Assembly: GCA_023457535.1 (NCBI GenBank)
Contig: JAEWLN010000058.1
Coordinates: 1-41,256 of the forward strand
From: Bacteroidota bacterium
GTDB lineage: Bacteria; Bacteroidota; Bacteroidia; Flavobacteriales; Flavobacteriaceae
Direction: 5' to 3'
Length of the DNA stretch: 41,256 bases
Of the stretch, positions 15,403 to 23,687 are shown piece by piece. Each line of letters begins with the position of its first letter. Position 1 is the first letter of the stretch. Made by a program: the position numbers and the translations under genes. The notes under the pieces were generated by a model that worked only from the letters and a program-made list of their open reading frames with translations, made no database searches and was not told the origin of the DNA.

Positions 15403-16214
15403 TTTTTAAATAGCAAGGCCACATAATACGGACGACGCGGTAGCCAGCGCGTCATGAGGTTTTGTAATTTTTTTTGCCGATAGGGCATGACCGAGCATCC
15501 GGCTTGCCGCAGTTGCGCGATGTCCTGCGCATCCATATACCCTTTTACGGGCTGAATAAAAACCCCTAGATGGTAGCGCCGGTAGAAACGTTGCGCGAAA
15601 TCGGCGTTTTGTTGCATTTTTTTTTGCGGATCTTTATAAAACGTAATTCCGATGCAAACCAACAAGCCGCCCGGCTGCAACAGCGACGTCAGGTTTTGCA
15701 CAAACCCGGCCGGATTTTTCGTGTAAGACAAACAGTGGTTGATCACGATCAGGTCGAACGATCCCGGCTTAAAATCAACAGGGATCTGTTCAAGATTGCA
15801 CTGCAGCGCTGTGATCGTATCGGCCAGCGCGGCTATATTTCCGATGCCGTCGAGCGGATGCGTGAAATAATCGGCCGCAATCACCGATGCGGATTTACGC
15901 GCAAGATACTTGGTGAGCCAGCCGTTCCATGCCCCGATCTCGAGCGTACTCTGAAAATTTCTTTCGCCAAAGATCTCCCGCAACAAGCTTTGGCTTTGCC
16001 GCCGCCAGCGCCACGAAGGATCACCGGAACCCATCGGCAATGCGTTCCATTGTGCCTGCGAAACAACCAATCCCGCATCGCATCGGAACTGCTCGAAAAC
16101 GGGAAGGTACGTTTGCAAATGCGCATCAAGCGGTGCATTGAGCATTTTCCAGTAGCGTCCGTGCTGCCGGAGGCGTTCTGGTTTGAAAACACTGTTTTTT
16201 AAGACCATTTCCAT
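15399..16214 (-). CDS. class I SAM-dependent methyltransferase
   Basis: 271 residues. SAM-binding region: STLEIGAWNGWLTKYLA, then VIAADYFTHPLDGIGNI as the acidic loop, and FDLIVINHCLSYTKNPAGFV as motif II, followed by LLQPGGLLVCIG. This is the methyltransferase-11/25 type. The start at 16214 overlaps the flippase gene end by 16 bases; an ATG six bases downstream is also possible. The stop overlaps the next radical SAM gene as ATGA. The substrate is unknown, presumably the operon's glycan or lipid intermediate. Confidence 0.88.
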   Translation of the reverse strand: MEMVLKNSVFKPERLRQHGRYWKMLNAPLDAHLQTYLPVFEQFRCDAGLVVSQAQWNALPMGSGDPSWRWRRQSQSLLREIFGERNFQSTLEIGAWNGWLTKYLARKSASVIAADYFTHPLDGIGNIAALADTITALQCNLEQIPVDFKPGSFDLIVINHCLSYTKNPAGFVQNLTSLLQPGGLLVCIGITFYKDPQKKMQQNADFAQRFYRRYHLGVFIQPVKGYMDAQDIAQLRQAGCSVMPYRQKKLQNLMTRWLPRRPYYVALLFKK

Positions 16215-17371
16215 AAATATTGGGGTTTACAGGCTAGTTTCGCGGCCAGTGTTACAAACCATTGTTCTGCGGCGACAATCCAGATCAGGCGTTCGGGCGT
16301 AAGGGGATAGAACGCGTGCAGCACCGGCAAAACAACCATCAGGGCAAGCGTCCCGGATATATTGATTGCCAGTACGCGTGATTCGTGGTGTGCGCCGTTG
16401 AGCTTCAGGATATACGGCAGGTAGACAAAGCTCGCCATCCCAAACAATGCCGAAGCCGCCAAAAGTGTCACGCTCATGGTCATCGCGAACGCCAAATCAA
16501 GCAGTACGAACATCAACACCAGACCCGTCGGGACGAGGACCCATCCGCATCGGATGAGCCATCGGGCATAATTTTGTCGCGCCGCGTCCGCCAGGCGATA
16601 AAAGTTGTGGATGTACGGGGACGAAATATACATCGCCGCCGACTGGACGTTCCACAAAAATGCCATCAGGATCTGGTAGTGCGCCAGTGTTTTGGCGTCG
16701 AGCAATCTGGAAACCAGCCACACGTCGATTTTGCTGTGGACCAATCCGGTGATGCCAAGCAACGCAAAATACCCCGATTTCCGCATCAGCCATCCGCTTT
16801 TGGGAACCCGCGTAAAGTGGCTTTTGAATTTCCACAGCAAAGCCAGCGCTTTGATCCAGGCAGGAATCCAGAACAGCGCCATCAATTCAGCAACGGTGGG
16901 TTCATGGCCCTGGATGTACCACACAGCGGCGAGTTGTCCTGCGGCGGCGGCTACTTCAAGCGCGATGGCGAGCCTGAATTGCCGTTTCCACAAAATCAGG
17001 ATGTCGAAACTTTGTTGCACGTAGCGTCCGCTGACCAGCAAGGCAAACGATGCAAATGACGCTGCCTCGACAAGACGCAAGAGACTGGCCGATAGGATCA
17101 CGGCGAGCAACAATACCGATCGCTCGGCAAACAAACGCGTGAAATGCGCATCAAATCCGGACGCGCCCACGGCGAGGATGCGTTGCAAATAATCCTTGTT
17201 TCCCCACGATGCGACGCCATTGGCCATTTGCTGTACGACCAATACCGCCACCAACGAGCCCCAAGCGGCCGCGTCAAAAAAGCGTACGATGGCAAGCGAC
17301 AGCAGCAGTGTGAACACCGATGGCATCATTTGCCAGGCACTGTTTCCAAATAGGGTGGGAAGCTTGTTCAT
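16199..17371 (-). CDS. oligosaccharide flippase-like multi-pass membrane protein
   Basis: 390 residues, about 11-12 predicted helices. Helix spacing and the opening (LFGNSAWQMMPSVFTLLLSL, AIVRFFDAAAWGSLVAVLVV) resemble Wzx-type polysaccharide flippases of the MATE/MOP superfamily, as does the late NGAHHESRVLAINISGTLAL. These move lipid-linked sugars across the inner membrane. It overlaps its upstream neighbour as ATGA (17368-17371). It is somewhat short for a Wzx (usually 400-480), so a divergent member is likely. Confidence 0.78.
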   Translation of the reverse strand: MNKLPTLFGNSAWQMMPSVFTLLLSLAIVRFFDAAAWGSLVAVLVVQQMANGVASWGNKDYLQRILAVGASGFDAHFTRLFAERSVLLLAVILSASLLRLVEAASFASFALLVSGRYVQQSFDILILWKRQFRLAIALEVAAAAGQLAAVWYIQGHEPTVAELMALFWIPAWIKALALLWKFKSHFTRVPKSGWLMRKSGYFALLGITGLVHSKIDVWLVSRLLDAKTLAHYQILMAFLWNVQSAAMYISSPYIHNFYRLADAARQNYARWLIRCGWVLVPTGLVLMFVLLDLAFAMTMSVTLLAASALFGMASFVYLPYILKLNGAHHESRVLAINISGTLALMVVLPVLHAFYPLTPERLIWIVAAEQWFVTLAAKLACKPQYLWKWS

Positions 17372-18933
17372 TTGAGATCGATTTGACGTAGCGTGAAAAA
17401 TCCGATGCCGCGGCCTTCGTCGGACAGGTAAATGAGTGTGCGGCCATCGACCAGTAGCGGTTTTTGTTTATACGCCGGATCATTGGTCAACGCAACACCT
17501 CGGTAAAAAACCTGATTTTGGCGCAAGGGCAATGGTGTTACCGATGTGGCTCGGAACGCAACGACACGACGTCGGCTGCCGCCTTGGTCCCAAAACGTAT
17601 ATTTTATCTGGTTGTCGCCGATGGTGTAGTCGTAAACAAGCATCGGTCCGCTTGCCCCGAGCACTTGTCGGGAAACGGGCATGGCCGCGGGAAAGGCCGC
17701 GTTTTTACAAATCACCGCCACGACCGTTACAAGCGTTGTTGCTGCAATAACCCTCGGTCGGACGCAGGGGTAAAGCAACGTTAAAAACAGTAGGAATAGC
17801 GCCGTTAATGCGAGCAGCCGCGGGTACAAAAATGGCATCGGGTACAAGGCAAACATGGCAACAGGTATATTGCAAACGATGCCCATAAGCGCCACGCCGG
17901 TCAGTTTTTTCCACAGCAAAATATTGGCGCGCACCCAGGCGAAGTACGGCACAAGCAACATCACAAAAGTGTAAGTGCTGCCGTAAGGCGAGAGTAGAAC
18001 CATCGCAAAAATCCAATAGGAAAAACCCATGAGCGGAATTTTGATTTTTGTCGACACCTCATAACCCGTGGCGATCATGGCCGTTTTAAAGCCGACCATC
18101 AATGCTGCAAACCCAAGCGGACTGTTCCACACCGGCGCAGGGTTTTCCGTCGCGTCGTACACCAGTAATTGCCGCGCAAACATCCACACAGACTGATAAT
18201 TGGGTACCAACCCATTGGCAATTTCCCCTACCGACGCTTTGGGCAATACATGCTCAAAAAAGAAAATCCATACGCCCGTGCCGCTGACAAAAACCGATAC
18301 AAGCACCCAGGCGGCACAGCCGGCAAGTGTCAAAACCGTTTCGCGGTACTTTTTCCGGAATATAAAATGCAGCAACAACACCGCCGGAAACACTTTAAAG
18401 CAAATGGCCGCAGACAGCAGCGCCGCCATCAGGACCGGGCGTTTGTGCTTGTACGCAAGCCACGATTCACCCACGAGTGCGAGCATCACAAAATATACTT
18501 GTCCAAACAGTAGGTTGTTTTTGATCGGTACCAGAAATACCACCGGAATCGCAATTAAAAAAACCGGTTTTATTTCGTAGAAACGCGCCAGCCTATACAG
18601 CGTATTTAAAAGGAACACCACGCTGACCAGATTAAAAACCAGTTTGGCCGAAACCAGCGGCAGGGCCGTAAGCGGTACGAATGCAAGCGCAAGAAACGGC
18701 GTATTGGGCGCAAAACTTGCAAAGATCCAGCGGTAGCCAGCCGCTGCAATGTCCTGGTTGAATAAGGAAGGGAAATAGACCCACTGTTCAAAACGACCTT
18801 CGGCAACCCATCGCGCCGCAAAGTAATAATTTGCAAAATCATGCGGTGCAAATCCATACGACCGATAGACATAAAAAGCGCAAACCCCAAGCAGCGGAAT
18901 CAAAAACAACCCATATTTTTGTGCGGTTCTCAC
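17368..18933 (-). CDS. GT87-like (DUF2029) membrane glycosyltransferase, GTG start
   Basis: 521 residues with about ten membrane helices. The first loop, FAPHDFANYYFAARWVAEGR, and the following PNTPFLALAFVPLTALPLVSAK and LLFGQVYFVMLALVGESWLA segments are characteristic of the DUF2029/GT87 polyprenyl-phosphate-mannose-type transferases, with Asp in the first loop as the likely catalytic residue. The C-terminal ~120 residues leave the membrane and form a small extracytoplasmic domain. The start is GTG at 18933, nine bases after the upstream gene. Sugar donor and acceptor are unknown. Confidence 0.83.
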   Translation of the reverse strand: MRTAQKYGLFLIPLLGVCAFYVYRSYGFAPHDFANYYFAARWVAEGRFEQWVYFPSLFNQDIAAAGYRWIFASFAPNTPFLALAFVPLTALPLVSAKLVFNLVSVVFLLNTLYRLARFYEIKPVFLIAIPVVFLVPIKNNLLFGQVYFVMLALVGESWLAYKHKRPVLMAALLSAAICFKVFPAVLLLHFIFRKKYRETVLTLAGCAAWVLVSVFVSGTGVWIFFFEHVLPKASVGEIANGLVPNYQSVWMFARQLLVYDATENPAPVWNSPLGFAALMVGFKTAMIATGYEVSTKIKIPLMGFSYWIFAMVLLSPYGSTYTFVMLLVPYFAWVRANILLWKKLTGVALMGIVCNIPVAMFALYPMPFLYPRLLALTALFLLFLTLLYPCVRPRVIAATTLVTVVAVICKNAAFPAAMPVSRQVLGASGPMLVYDYTIGDNQIKYTFWDQGGSRRRVVAFRATSVTPLPLRQNQVFYRGVALTNDPAYKQKPLLVDGRTLIYLSDEGRGIGFFTLRQIDLK

Positions 18934-18942
18934 AGGCGATTG

Positions 18943-20052
18943 TTAAGGTTCAAGGTAATTGACTTCGACGGGCGAAAATTCGCGTACATGTGCCGGTACC
19001 GCAAGACCTTTGACGGGCGCAAGCGGTTCGACCTCGTTGCGGTCATACAGCGTTCCGAGGAATTTAAATTCTTCGTGCTCGTGCGTCCGTGCGTTTCTGA
19101 GCAGCCACCGGACGCGGTCTTCGGGCATTTTCCATTCGCGCGCCAGCCGTTGGGCGGACGGCTCCATAAAAGAAATATATAACAACTCGGCCTGCGTGTG
19201 CTGTTGTTTCTGGCTGAAATCGACCCCGCCTGTTAATTGCGCTTTTACCGAATCGAGTCTTTGGTTGAACGCTACCAGTTGCCGTTGCAGTACGGCGCCT
19301 GGCGAATATCCGGAAACATCCCGCTGCAGGCGGAACAGCGGCGAGATTTTTGACTCGTGGCACCACATACATTTGGCGGGTTTTCCAGCTTGTGAATGGG
19401 TGGTCGAGGCGCTGTTTTTGCGTTTTCCTTCCCGATCATAAACGCCAAAGCGCGGCTGGCCATTTGGCATCAGATCCAGTGTTTCGAATTCCAGGATTTC
19501 GCCCGTGACCGAATCGGTTTCCATCGCGATAAACAATTGCCGCCCGTTTTGAGGATTGGAAAACGCGATCTTGCGGTGTACCAGCGATACGTTCGATTTG
19601 TTGACATACCCCATTTGCCCGATCAACCCGTATCCTGACCGCAGCGCCTCAAGCCGCTCGGGAACGCCCGTAATGCGGTAGTAGTGTTCCGGTGCACCGA
19701 TCAGCAGCGCCACATAACGCCCGATATCGATACTGCCGCACACCCGGTATTCGTGAGACTCGGTGATCTTGCGGTGCAAACGCTCCAATTGTGTCATGGC
19801 GCGCGCGTCAAATCCAAGGTCTTGAAGAGAAATCGAAACGGTATTCTGCCTGATCGAAATCGCGTACGGTGCCTCGGGCAACATGGCTCCGGCATACGAT
19901 AGCGCCCACCGCAGCCCGGTTACGGCATTTTGCATCGAGTCTGCGGGGTACGAAGCATGCCAGGACAAAACCAGTATTTGCCTGTGCGGTTGGTTGCCCG
20001 CAGAAGGTGTCATGCACCAGATCGATAATCCTAAAATCAGCAACATCCGCAT
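18943..20052 (-). CDS. secreted protein of unknown family with a CXXCH haem-type motif
   Basis: 369 residues from the ATG at 20052. An open frame extends upstream to 20310 but overlaps the preceding gene, whose TAA lies one base before this ATG. Residues 1-20 are a signal peptide (LLILGLSIWCMTPSAG). The single notable motif is CMWCH at 228-232, the c-type haem attachment signature, preceded by KPAK. No further CXXCH or obvious distal Met ligand pattern stands out. I do not recognise the family. Its place between two membrane glycosyltransferases suggests a periplasmic role in the same pathway, possibly redox-linked. Confidence 0.8.
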   Translation of the reverse strand: MRMLLILGLSIWCMTPSAGNQPHRQILVLSWHASYPADSMQNAVTGLRWALSYAGAMLPEAPYAISIRQNTVSISLQDLGFDARAMTQLERLHRKITESHEYRVCGSIDIGRYVALLIGAPEHYYRITGVPERLEALRSGYGLIGQMGYVNKSNVSLVHRKIAFSNPQNGRQLFIAMETDSVTGEILEFETLDLMPNGQPRFGVYDREGKRKNSASTTHSQAGKPAKCMWCHESKISPLFRLQRDVSGYSPGAVLQRQLVAFNQRLDSVKAQLTGGVDFSQKQQHTQAELLYISFMEPSAQRLAREWKMPEDRVRWLLRNARTHEHEEFKFLGTLYDRNEVEPLAPVKGLAVPAHVREFSPVEVNYLEP

Positions 20053-20053
20053 C

Positions 20054-21535
20054 TTAAGGTCGAATGAGTTCAAATACGTAATAACTGCTCTTTTCGACAA
20101 TTGCCGCATCAAACCGCGCCAGAAGTCTGAATTGGAAATTCGCAGTGCGATGCCAGTTTCCATCTGTGGATCCGATCGGATAATACGAAACGAACACCGC
20201 GTTTTTGCGCGTGGCCATATAGTCGGACAACATTGCGCTTGCCCGTCCGGGCGTAATGTTCCCTGTGCATCCGGCGTCCCATCGGCAAAAACTGCGATAA
20301 CCGCCGTCACACAAAAACCAGATTTTTCCTTCCAGATAAGCGCTCAGCATGGTCCCGTCGCATGTGACAGTGACTATATTGCGCCAGTCTAGATTGCTTA
20401 TTTTCAGGTAATTGGCGGTTTGTTGTGCCGAAGTAAACGGACTGCGGATGTCCATCGCATACGCACCCATTCCGCCCGCAAACTGGATCAGCAACAGGCC
20501 GTACACCAGCGGTTTGCCCGATGCGTAAAGCCGCCGACGCCACGTCAGTTCAAGATCTTGCCGAGCGTGCCGGTCAATCCAAAGCCCGACGATCACCGCC
20601 ATAAACAAAATACCGTCGAACCGTACGGCCGTGCGATGGGTAACCCAGAAAAAAAGTTGCGCAACGGCAAGCGCCATATATATAAAAAACAACGATGGGC
20701 GGCTTTTGAACAGCAAGATCGGGAGTGCATAGACTAAAATCGCCAGGATGGCAGCGGCAGTGCGGCACTTTGTCGTAAAATAATTCGTATTCCAAAAATG
20801 CGGGTTGGAAAAATCGGGCATGTTGAACAAAGCCTTAAACAACGAGGCAAGCGCGGGTTTGAGCCGCTCGCGCCATGGCATGTCACTGATAGGATCCAGC
20901 AACCAACCCGCTTCCGTGCTTTTGATCTGGATGGCCAACAGCACCAAGCCCGCCAGGAAAATCAGCGTTCCGGTCAGGATTAAACGATTCCAGTTCGTTT
21001 CCCTGAGGTATCCGATGCAAATCACCGTGAAAAGCGGCACGGCAATGACTGTAAAGACCACGTGAACGTTAACGGCGAGCGCAAGCAGGGCGCAGATGCG
21101 GATCATTTTTCCGCGTCGGGCAAAATCGGCGCACGCCAAAAAAATAAAGCACAAGCCCAACATGTAATTGCGGCTGATCATACCGTATTCGAACACCATA
21201 AAATACCCGAATACGAATAAAATTTTGAACACGCGCGAAAACGGCGCTTTGTACGCAAAGATGAAAACCGCGGCCGCCGCGATCAGCACGTGTAAAAGTT
21301 GCATGGCCAACGGATCGGGCGTGATACGCGAAACGCCGTACAACAGCAGGCTCCACAAAACCGGGTGGCCTTCCAGTCGCGTGTTTCGCCACAGTTCGGC
21401 AATCGATGCGCTGTCGCGCGCCAGCAACCAGTGGTGCGCTTCGTCAAGCCACAACTCATGATGCGCCACGCCGATCATCCCCACCAAAAGGTACAGCAAG
21501 GTAAGAAAGGCCGTAAACCGCAGTTCATTTTTCAA
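20054..21535 (-). CDS. GT39-like multi-pass membrane glycosyltransferase, TTG start
   Basis: 493 residues, about ten helices. The loop after the first helix has WLDEAHHWLLARD, the acidic motif of GT-C transferases of the GT39/ArnT/PMT group, and GHPVLWSLLLYG follows as in that group. The last ~110 residues form an extracytoplasmic domain with several cysteines (VTCDGTM, FLCDGG, SFCRWDAGC), which may be disulfide-bonded. The start overlaps the upstream stop as TTGA, and no in-frame ATG lies near. It probably transfers sugar from a polyprenyl-phosphate donor on the periplasmic side. Confidence 0.8.
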   Translation of the reverse strand: MKNELRFTAFLTLLYLLVGMIGVAHHELWLDEAHHWLLARDSASIAELWRNTRLEGHPVLWSLLLYGVSRITPDPLAMQLLHVLIAAAAVFIFAYKAPFSRVFKILFVFGYFMVFEYGMISRNYMLGLCFIFLACADFARRGKMIRICALLALAVNVHVVFTVIAVPLFTVICIGYLRETNWNRLILTGTLIFLAGLVLLAIQIKSTEAGWLLDPISDMPWRERLKPALASLFKALFNMPDFSNPHFWNTNYFTTKCRTAAAILAILVYALPILLFKSRPSLFFIYMALAVAQLFFWVTHRTAVRFDGILFMAVIVGLWIDRHARQDLELTWRRRLYASGKPLVYGLLLIQFAGGMGAYAMDIRSPFTSAQQTANYLKISNLDWRNIVTVTCDGTMLSAYLEGKIWFLCDGGYRSFCRWDAGCTGNITPGRASAMLSDYMATRKNAVFVSYYPIGSTDGNWHRTANFQFRLLARFDAAIVEKSSYYVFELIRP

Positions 21536-22911
21536 AATGATTTGTTTAGCGCCATCAATGCACCTGCAAACAACGACTTGGTTTTGTGGCGCAGTGCTTT
21601 GATGGGATTGTTTTTTTGGAATTCCCGATAGGATTCGACCTCATGGACCACTTTTGACACCGCGTAATCGTAGTATTTTCGCGGATAATTTCGCTTGAAG
21701 TCTATTTCGCGGTCCGTTGAGGTTTGCCAGTCGGGCCGCACCGTAATGGAATTTTCAATTTCATTGTACAGCGAGGTTCCTTTGATCGGGTACGCCACGG
21801 TAATGGTGTAATGCGTCGGATTGGCCTCTTTGAGGTATTGGATCGTGGTGGCAATGTCCGATTCGTCCTCGCCCGGATAACCTACCATAACGAACGTTCC
21901 GGTCTCGATCCCGAGTGAATTGGTCTGGCGGATCATTTGCTTGACGTGATCCACATCGACGCGCCGGTCCATCAAATCGATCACTTTTTGCGAACCGCTT
22001 TCGGCCCCGATCCAAATGCGGAAACAGCCGGCATTTTTGAGCAATCGCAGTATTTCAGGGTTGAGCCGCTCGGCGCGCGTGATGCATTCGAACGGGATTT
22101 GCGCCTGCTGCCGCTGCACTTCGTCGTGAAAAGAAGTGAGCCATTTGTGGCTGATCGTAAACACATCGTCCACAAACCAAACCGCGTCAGGATTGTATTT
22201 TTGCTTGAGCATTTTCATCTCTGCGGCCACCTGACCGGCCGGACGACGGCGGTAACTTTGGCCATAAACCGCTGTGCTGCACCATTTGCACGTGTACGGA
22301 CAGCCGCGCTGTGTGGAAATCGTCATCGAACTTTGCCCGTGGTTTTGTTTCCAGGTTTGCAGGTATCGGTCCATTGGAATGGCGTCGCGGTTGGGCAACG
22401 GCAATTGATCGAGTTCCCGGAATTTGGTGCGGGGCGCCGTTTGCACGACCATGTGACCGCGCAAAAATGCGATGCCGTTGACCTGGCCCACATCGGTGCG
22501 ATCGGTCAGGGCGCTATAAAGTTCATACATCGTTTCCTCACCTTCGCCAATGACGAGGAAATCGGCGCCGGCGCGCAGGTAATTTTCAATGTTGTAACTC
22601 ACATCGGGACCGCCAATAACAATTACGGGATGGCCGAATTCGTCCGATTTAAGGATTTTGATCAGCCGGATGATTTGTATTTTGGTCATCAGATTCGTGT
22701 ACAGCGCCACTACGCGCGGCCGTTTTGCACCGATAAAATCCAGTTGCTCCGATTGGCTGCTGAACGTACTGTCGAAAACGTCGTTTGGAACGCCTTTTCC
22801 GATCAGATATGCCGAAATATACAACAACCCGAGCGGCGGATAGGGCTTCATGATTTTCCGCTCTTTTGCATCGGCAGACAAATAATAACCGTGTGTCAGC
22901 AGCAGGCTCAT
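21532..22911 (-). CDS. B12-binding-domain-type radical SAM protein (second of three)
   Basis: 459 residues. An N-terminal cobalamin-binding-like domain (PPLGLLYISAYL, VIVIGGPDVSYNIENYLRAG, FLVIGEGEETMYEL) precedes a radical SAM core with CPYTCKWC (Cys204, Cys208, Cys211). Later core motifs are VWFVDDVFT, IWIGAESGSQKVIDLMD and VMVGYPGEDESDI. It is paralogous to the protein encoded at 23680-25137, matching in the opening (LLLTHGYY), the cluster motif and the AESxSQKVxDxMD segment. Both junctions overlap its neighbours by 4 bases. Confidence 0.93.
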   Translation of the reverse strand: MSLLLTHGYYLSADAKERKIMKPYPPLGLLYISAYLIGKGVPNDVFDSTFSSQSEQLDFIGAKRPRVVALYTNLMTKIQIIRLIKILKSDEFGHPVIVIGGPDVSYNIENYLRAGADFLVIGEGEETMYELYSALTDRTDVGQVNGIAFLRGHMVVQTAPRTKFRELDQLPLPNRDAIPMDRYLQTWKQNHGQSSMTISTQRGCPYTCKWCSTAVYGQSYRRRPAGQVAAEMKMLKQKYNPDAVWFVDDVFTISHKWLTSFHDEVQRQQAQIPFECITRAERLNPEILRLLKNAGCFRIWIGAESGSQKVIDLMDRRVDVDHVKQMIRQTNSLGIETGTFVMVGYPGEDESDIATTIQYLKEANPTHYTITVAYPIKGTSLYNEIENSITVRPDWQTSTDREIDFKRNYPRKYYDYAVSKVVHEVESYREFQKNNPIKALRHKTKSLFAGALMALNKSF

Positions 22912-23687
22912 CGTTTGGTAAATTCAATGCCGTAATGATCCGAATGGGAGGCCAGAAACCGCAAACGGTATACCTGCCGTTCGCAATGGTCCAGCACAGA
23001 AAAAAGCTTTTTGCGCCGGGCGAAGTAGGGTTCGAGGTAGGAAGGTGGTACAAAAAAACCAATCGGATTTACCCGCCCGCATGCAAAATAGGGCTCGGCC
23101 AGCGCGGCAATTTCACGCGGATTGTAATAATAGGTCAGCACAGTTTGTCCGTCCACTTGCGCTATGGCGCCTGGCTTTTTCCGGCGGAATACTTGCGCGA
23201 AATCTTTTTTGACCAGGAAATAGGCCTGTTCCCATTTGGTGTTGCGCGGCATCAGTACGAGCAGCATTTTCGCGCCATCGGGCAACAGTAACGAGGCGTG
23301 TTTAAAAAACAGCTCGAGCCTGATCGGCGACAGGCAATTGAGTCCGCCAAAGTTGGAGAATATCAAATCAAACCGATCATTTGCAAACGGTCCTGGCAGT
23401 TGGTTGATGTCGGCGGTCAAAAACGATACATTTTTGCGGTACGACTTGCTTTGCGACTGCGCGATCATTTGGGGCGAAATATCGGTAGCGGTGACCTCGA
23501 GGCCTTTGTCGCCGAGCCATATTGCGTCTTCGCCTGTACCGCAATTGATCTCGAGGACTTTTTTGATCGGGTTGTCACACAAGATCTTATCGAGCATGTC
23601 GCGAACGCGGTTGCGCTGCGCCCGGCCAATGAGCGTATGCGTGAAGGAGCGGTCGTACCGCGCGGCGGCTGGATCGAAATCAGTCAT
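22908..23687 (-). CDS. SAM-dependent methyltransferase
   Basis: 259 residues from the ATG at 23687, which overlaps the upstream radical SAM gene by 8 bases; a start 11 codons further upstream is possible but less natural. Motif I is VLEINCGTGEDAIWLGDKG, the acidic loop VTATDISPQMI, and motif II RFDLIFSNFGGLNCL. This is the small-molecule/lipid methyltransferase type. It ends in an ATGA overlap with the next radical SAM gene. The substrate is unknown. Confidence 0.9.
   Translation of the reverse strand: MTDFDPAAARYDRSFTHTLIGRAQRNRVRDMLDKILCDNPIKKVLEINCGTGEDAIWLGDKGLEVTATDISPQMIAQSQSKSYRKNVSFLTADINQLPGPFANDRFDLIFSNFGGLNCLSPIRLELFFKHASLLLPDGAKMLLVLMPRNTKWEQAYFLVKKDFAQVFRRKKPGAIAQVDGQTVLTYYYNPREIAALAEPYFACGRVNPIGFFVPPSYLEPYFARRKKLFSVLDHCERQVYRLRFLASHSDHYGIEFTKR

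Noticed and set aside
20053..20310. 86-codon N-terminal extension of the CXXCH protein
   Set aside because: It overlaps the end of the upstream glycosyltransferase gene in another frame, and the signal peptide begins at the ATG at 20052.
21937..22935. 332-codon open frame on the plus strand inside a radical SAM gene
   Set aside because: It is antisense to a gene with an intact CXXXCXXC motif; no independent features.
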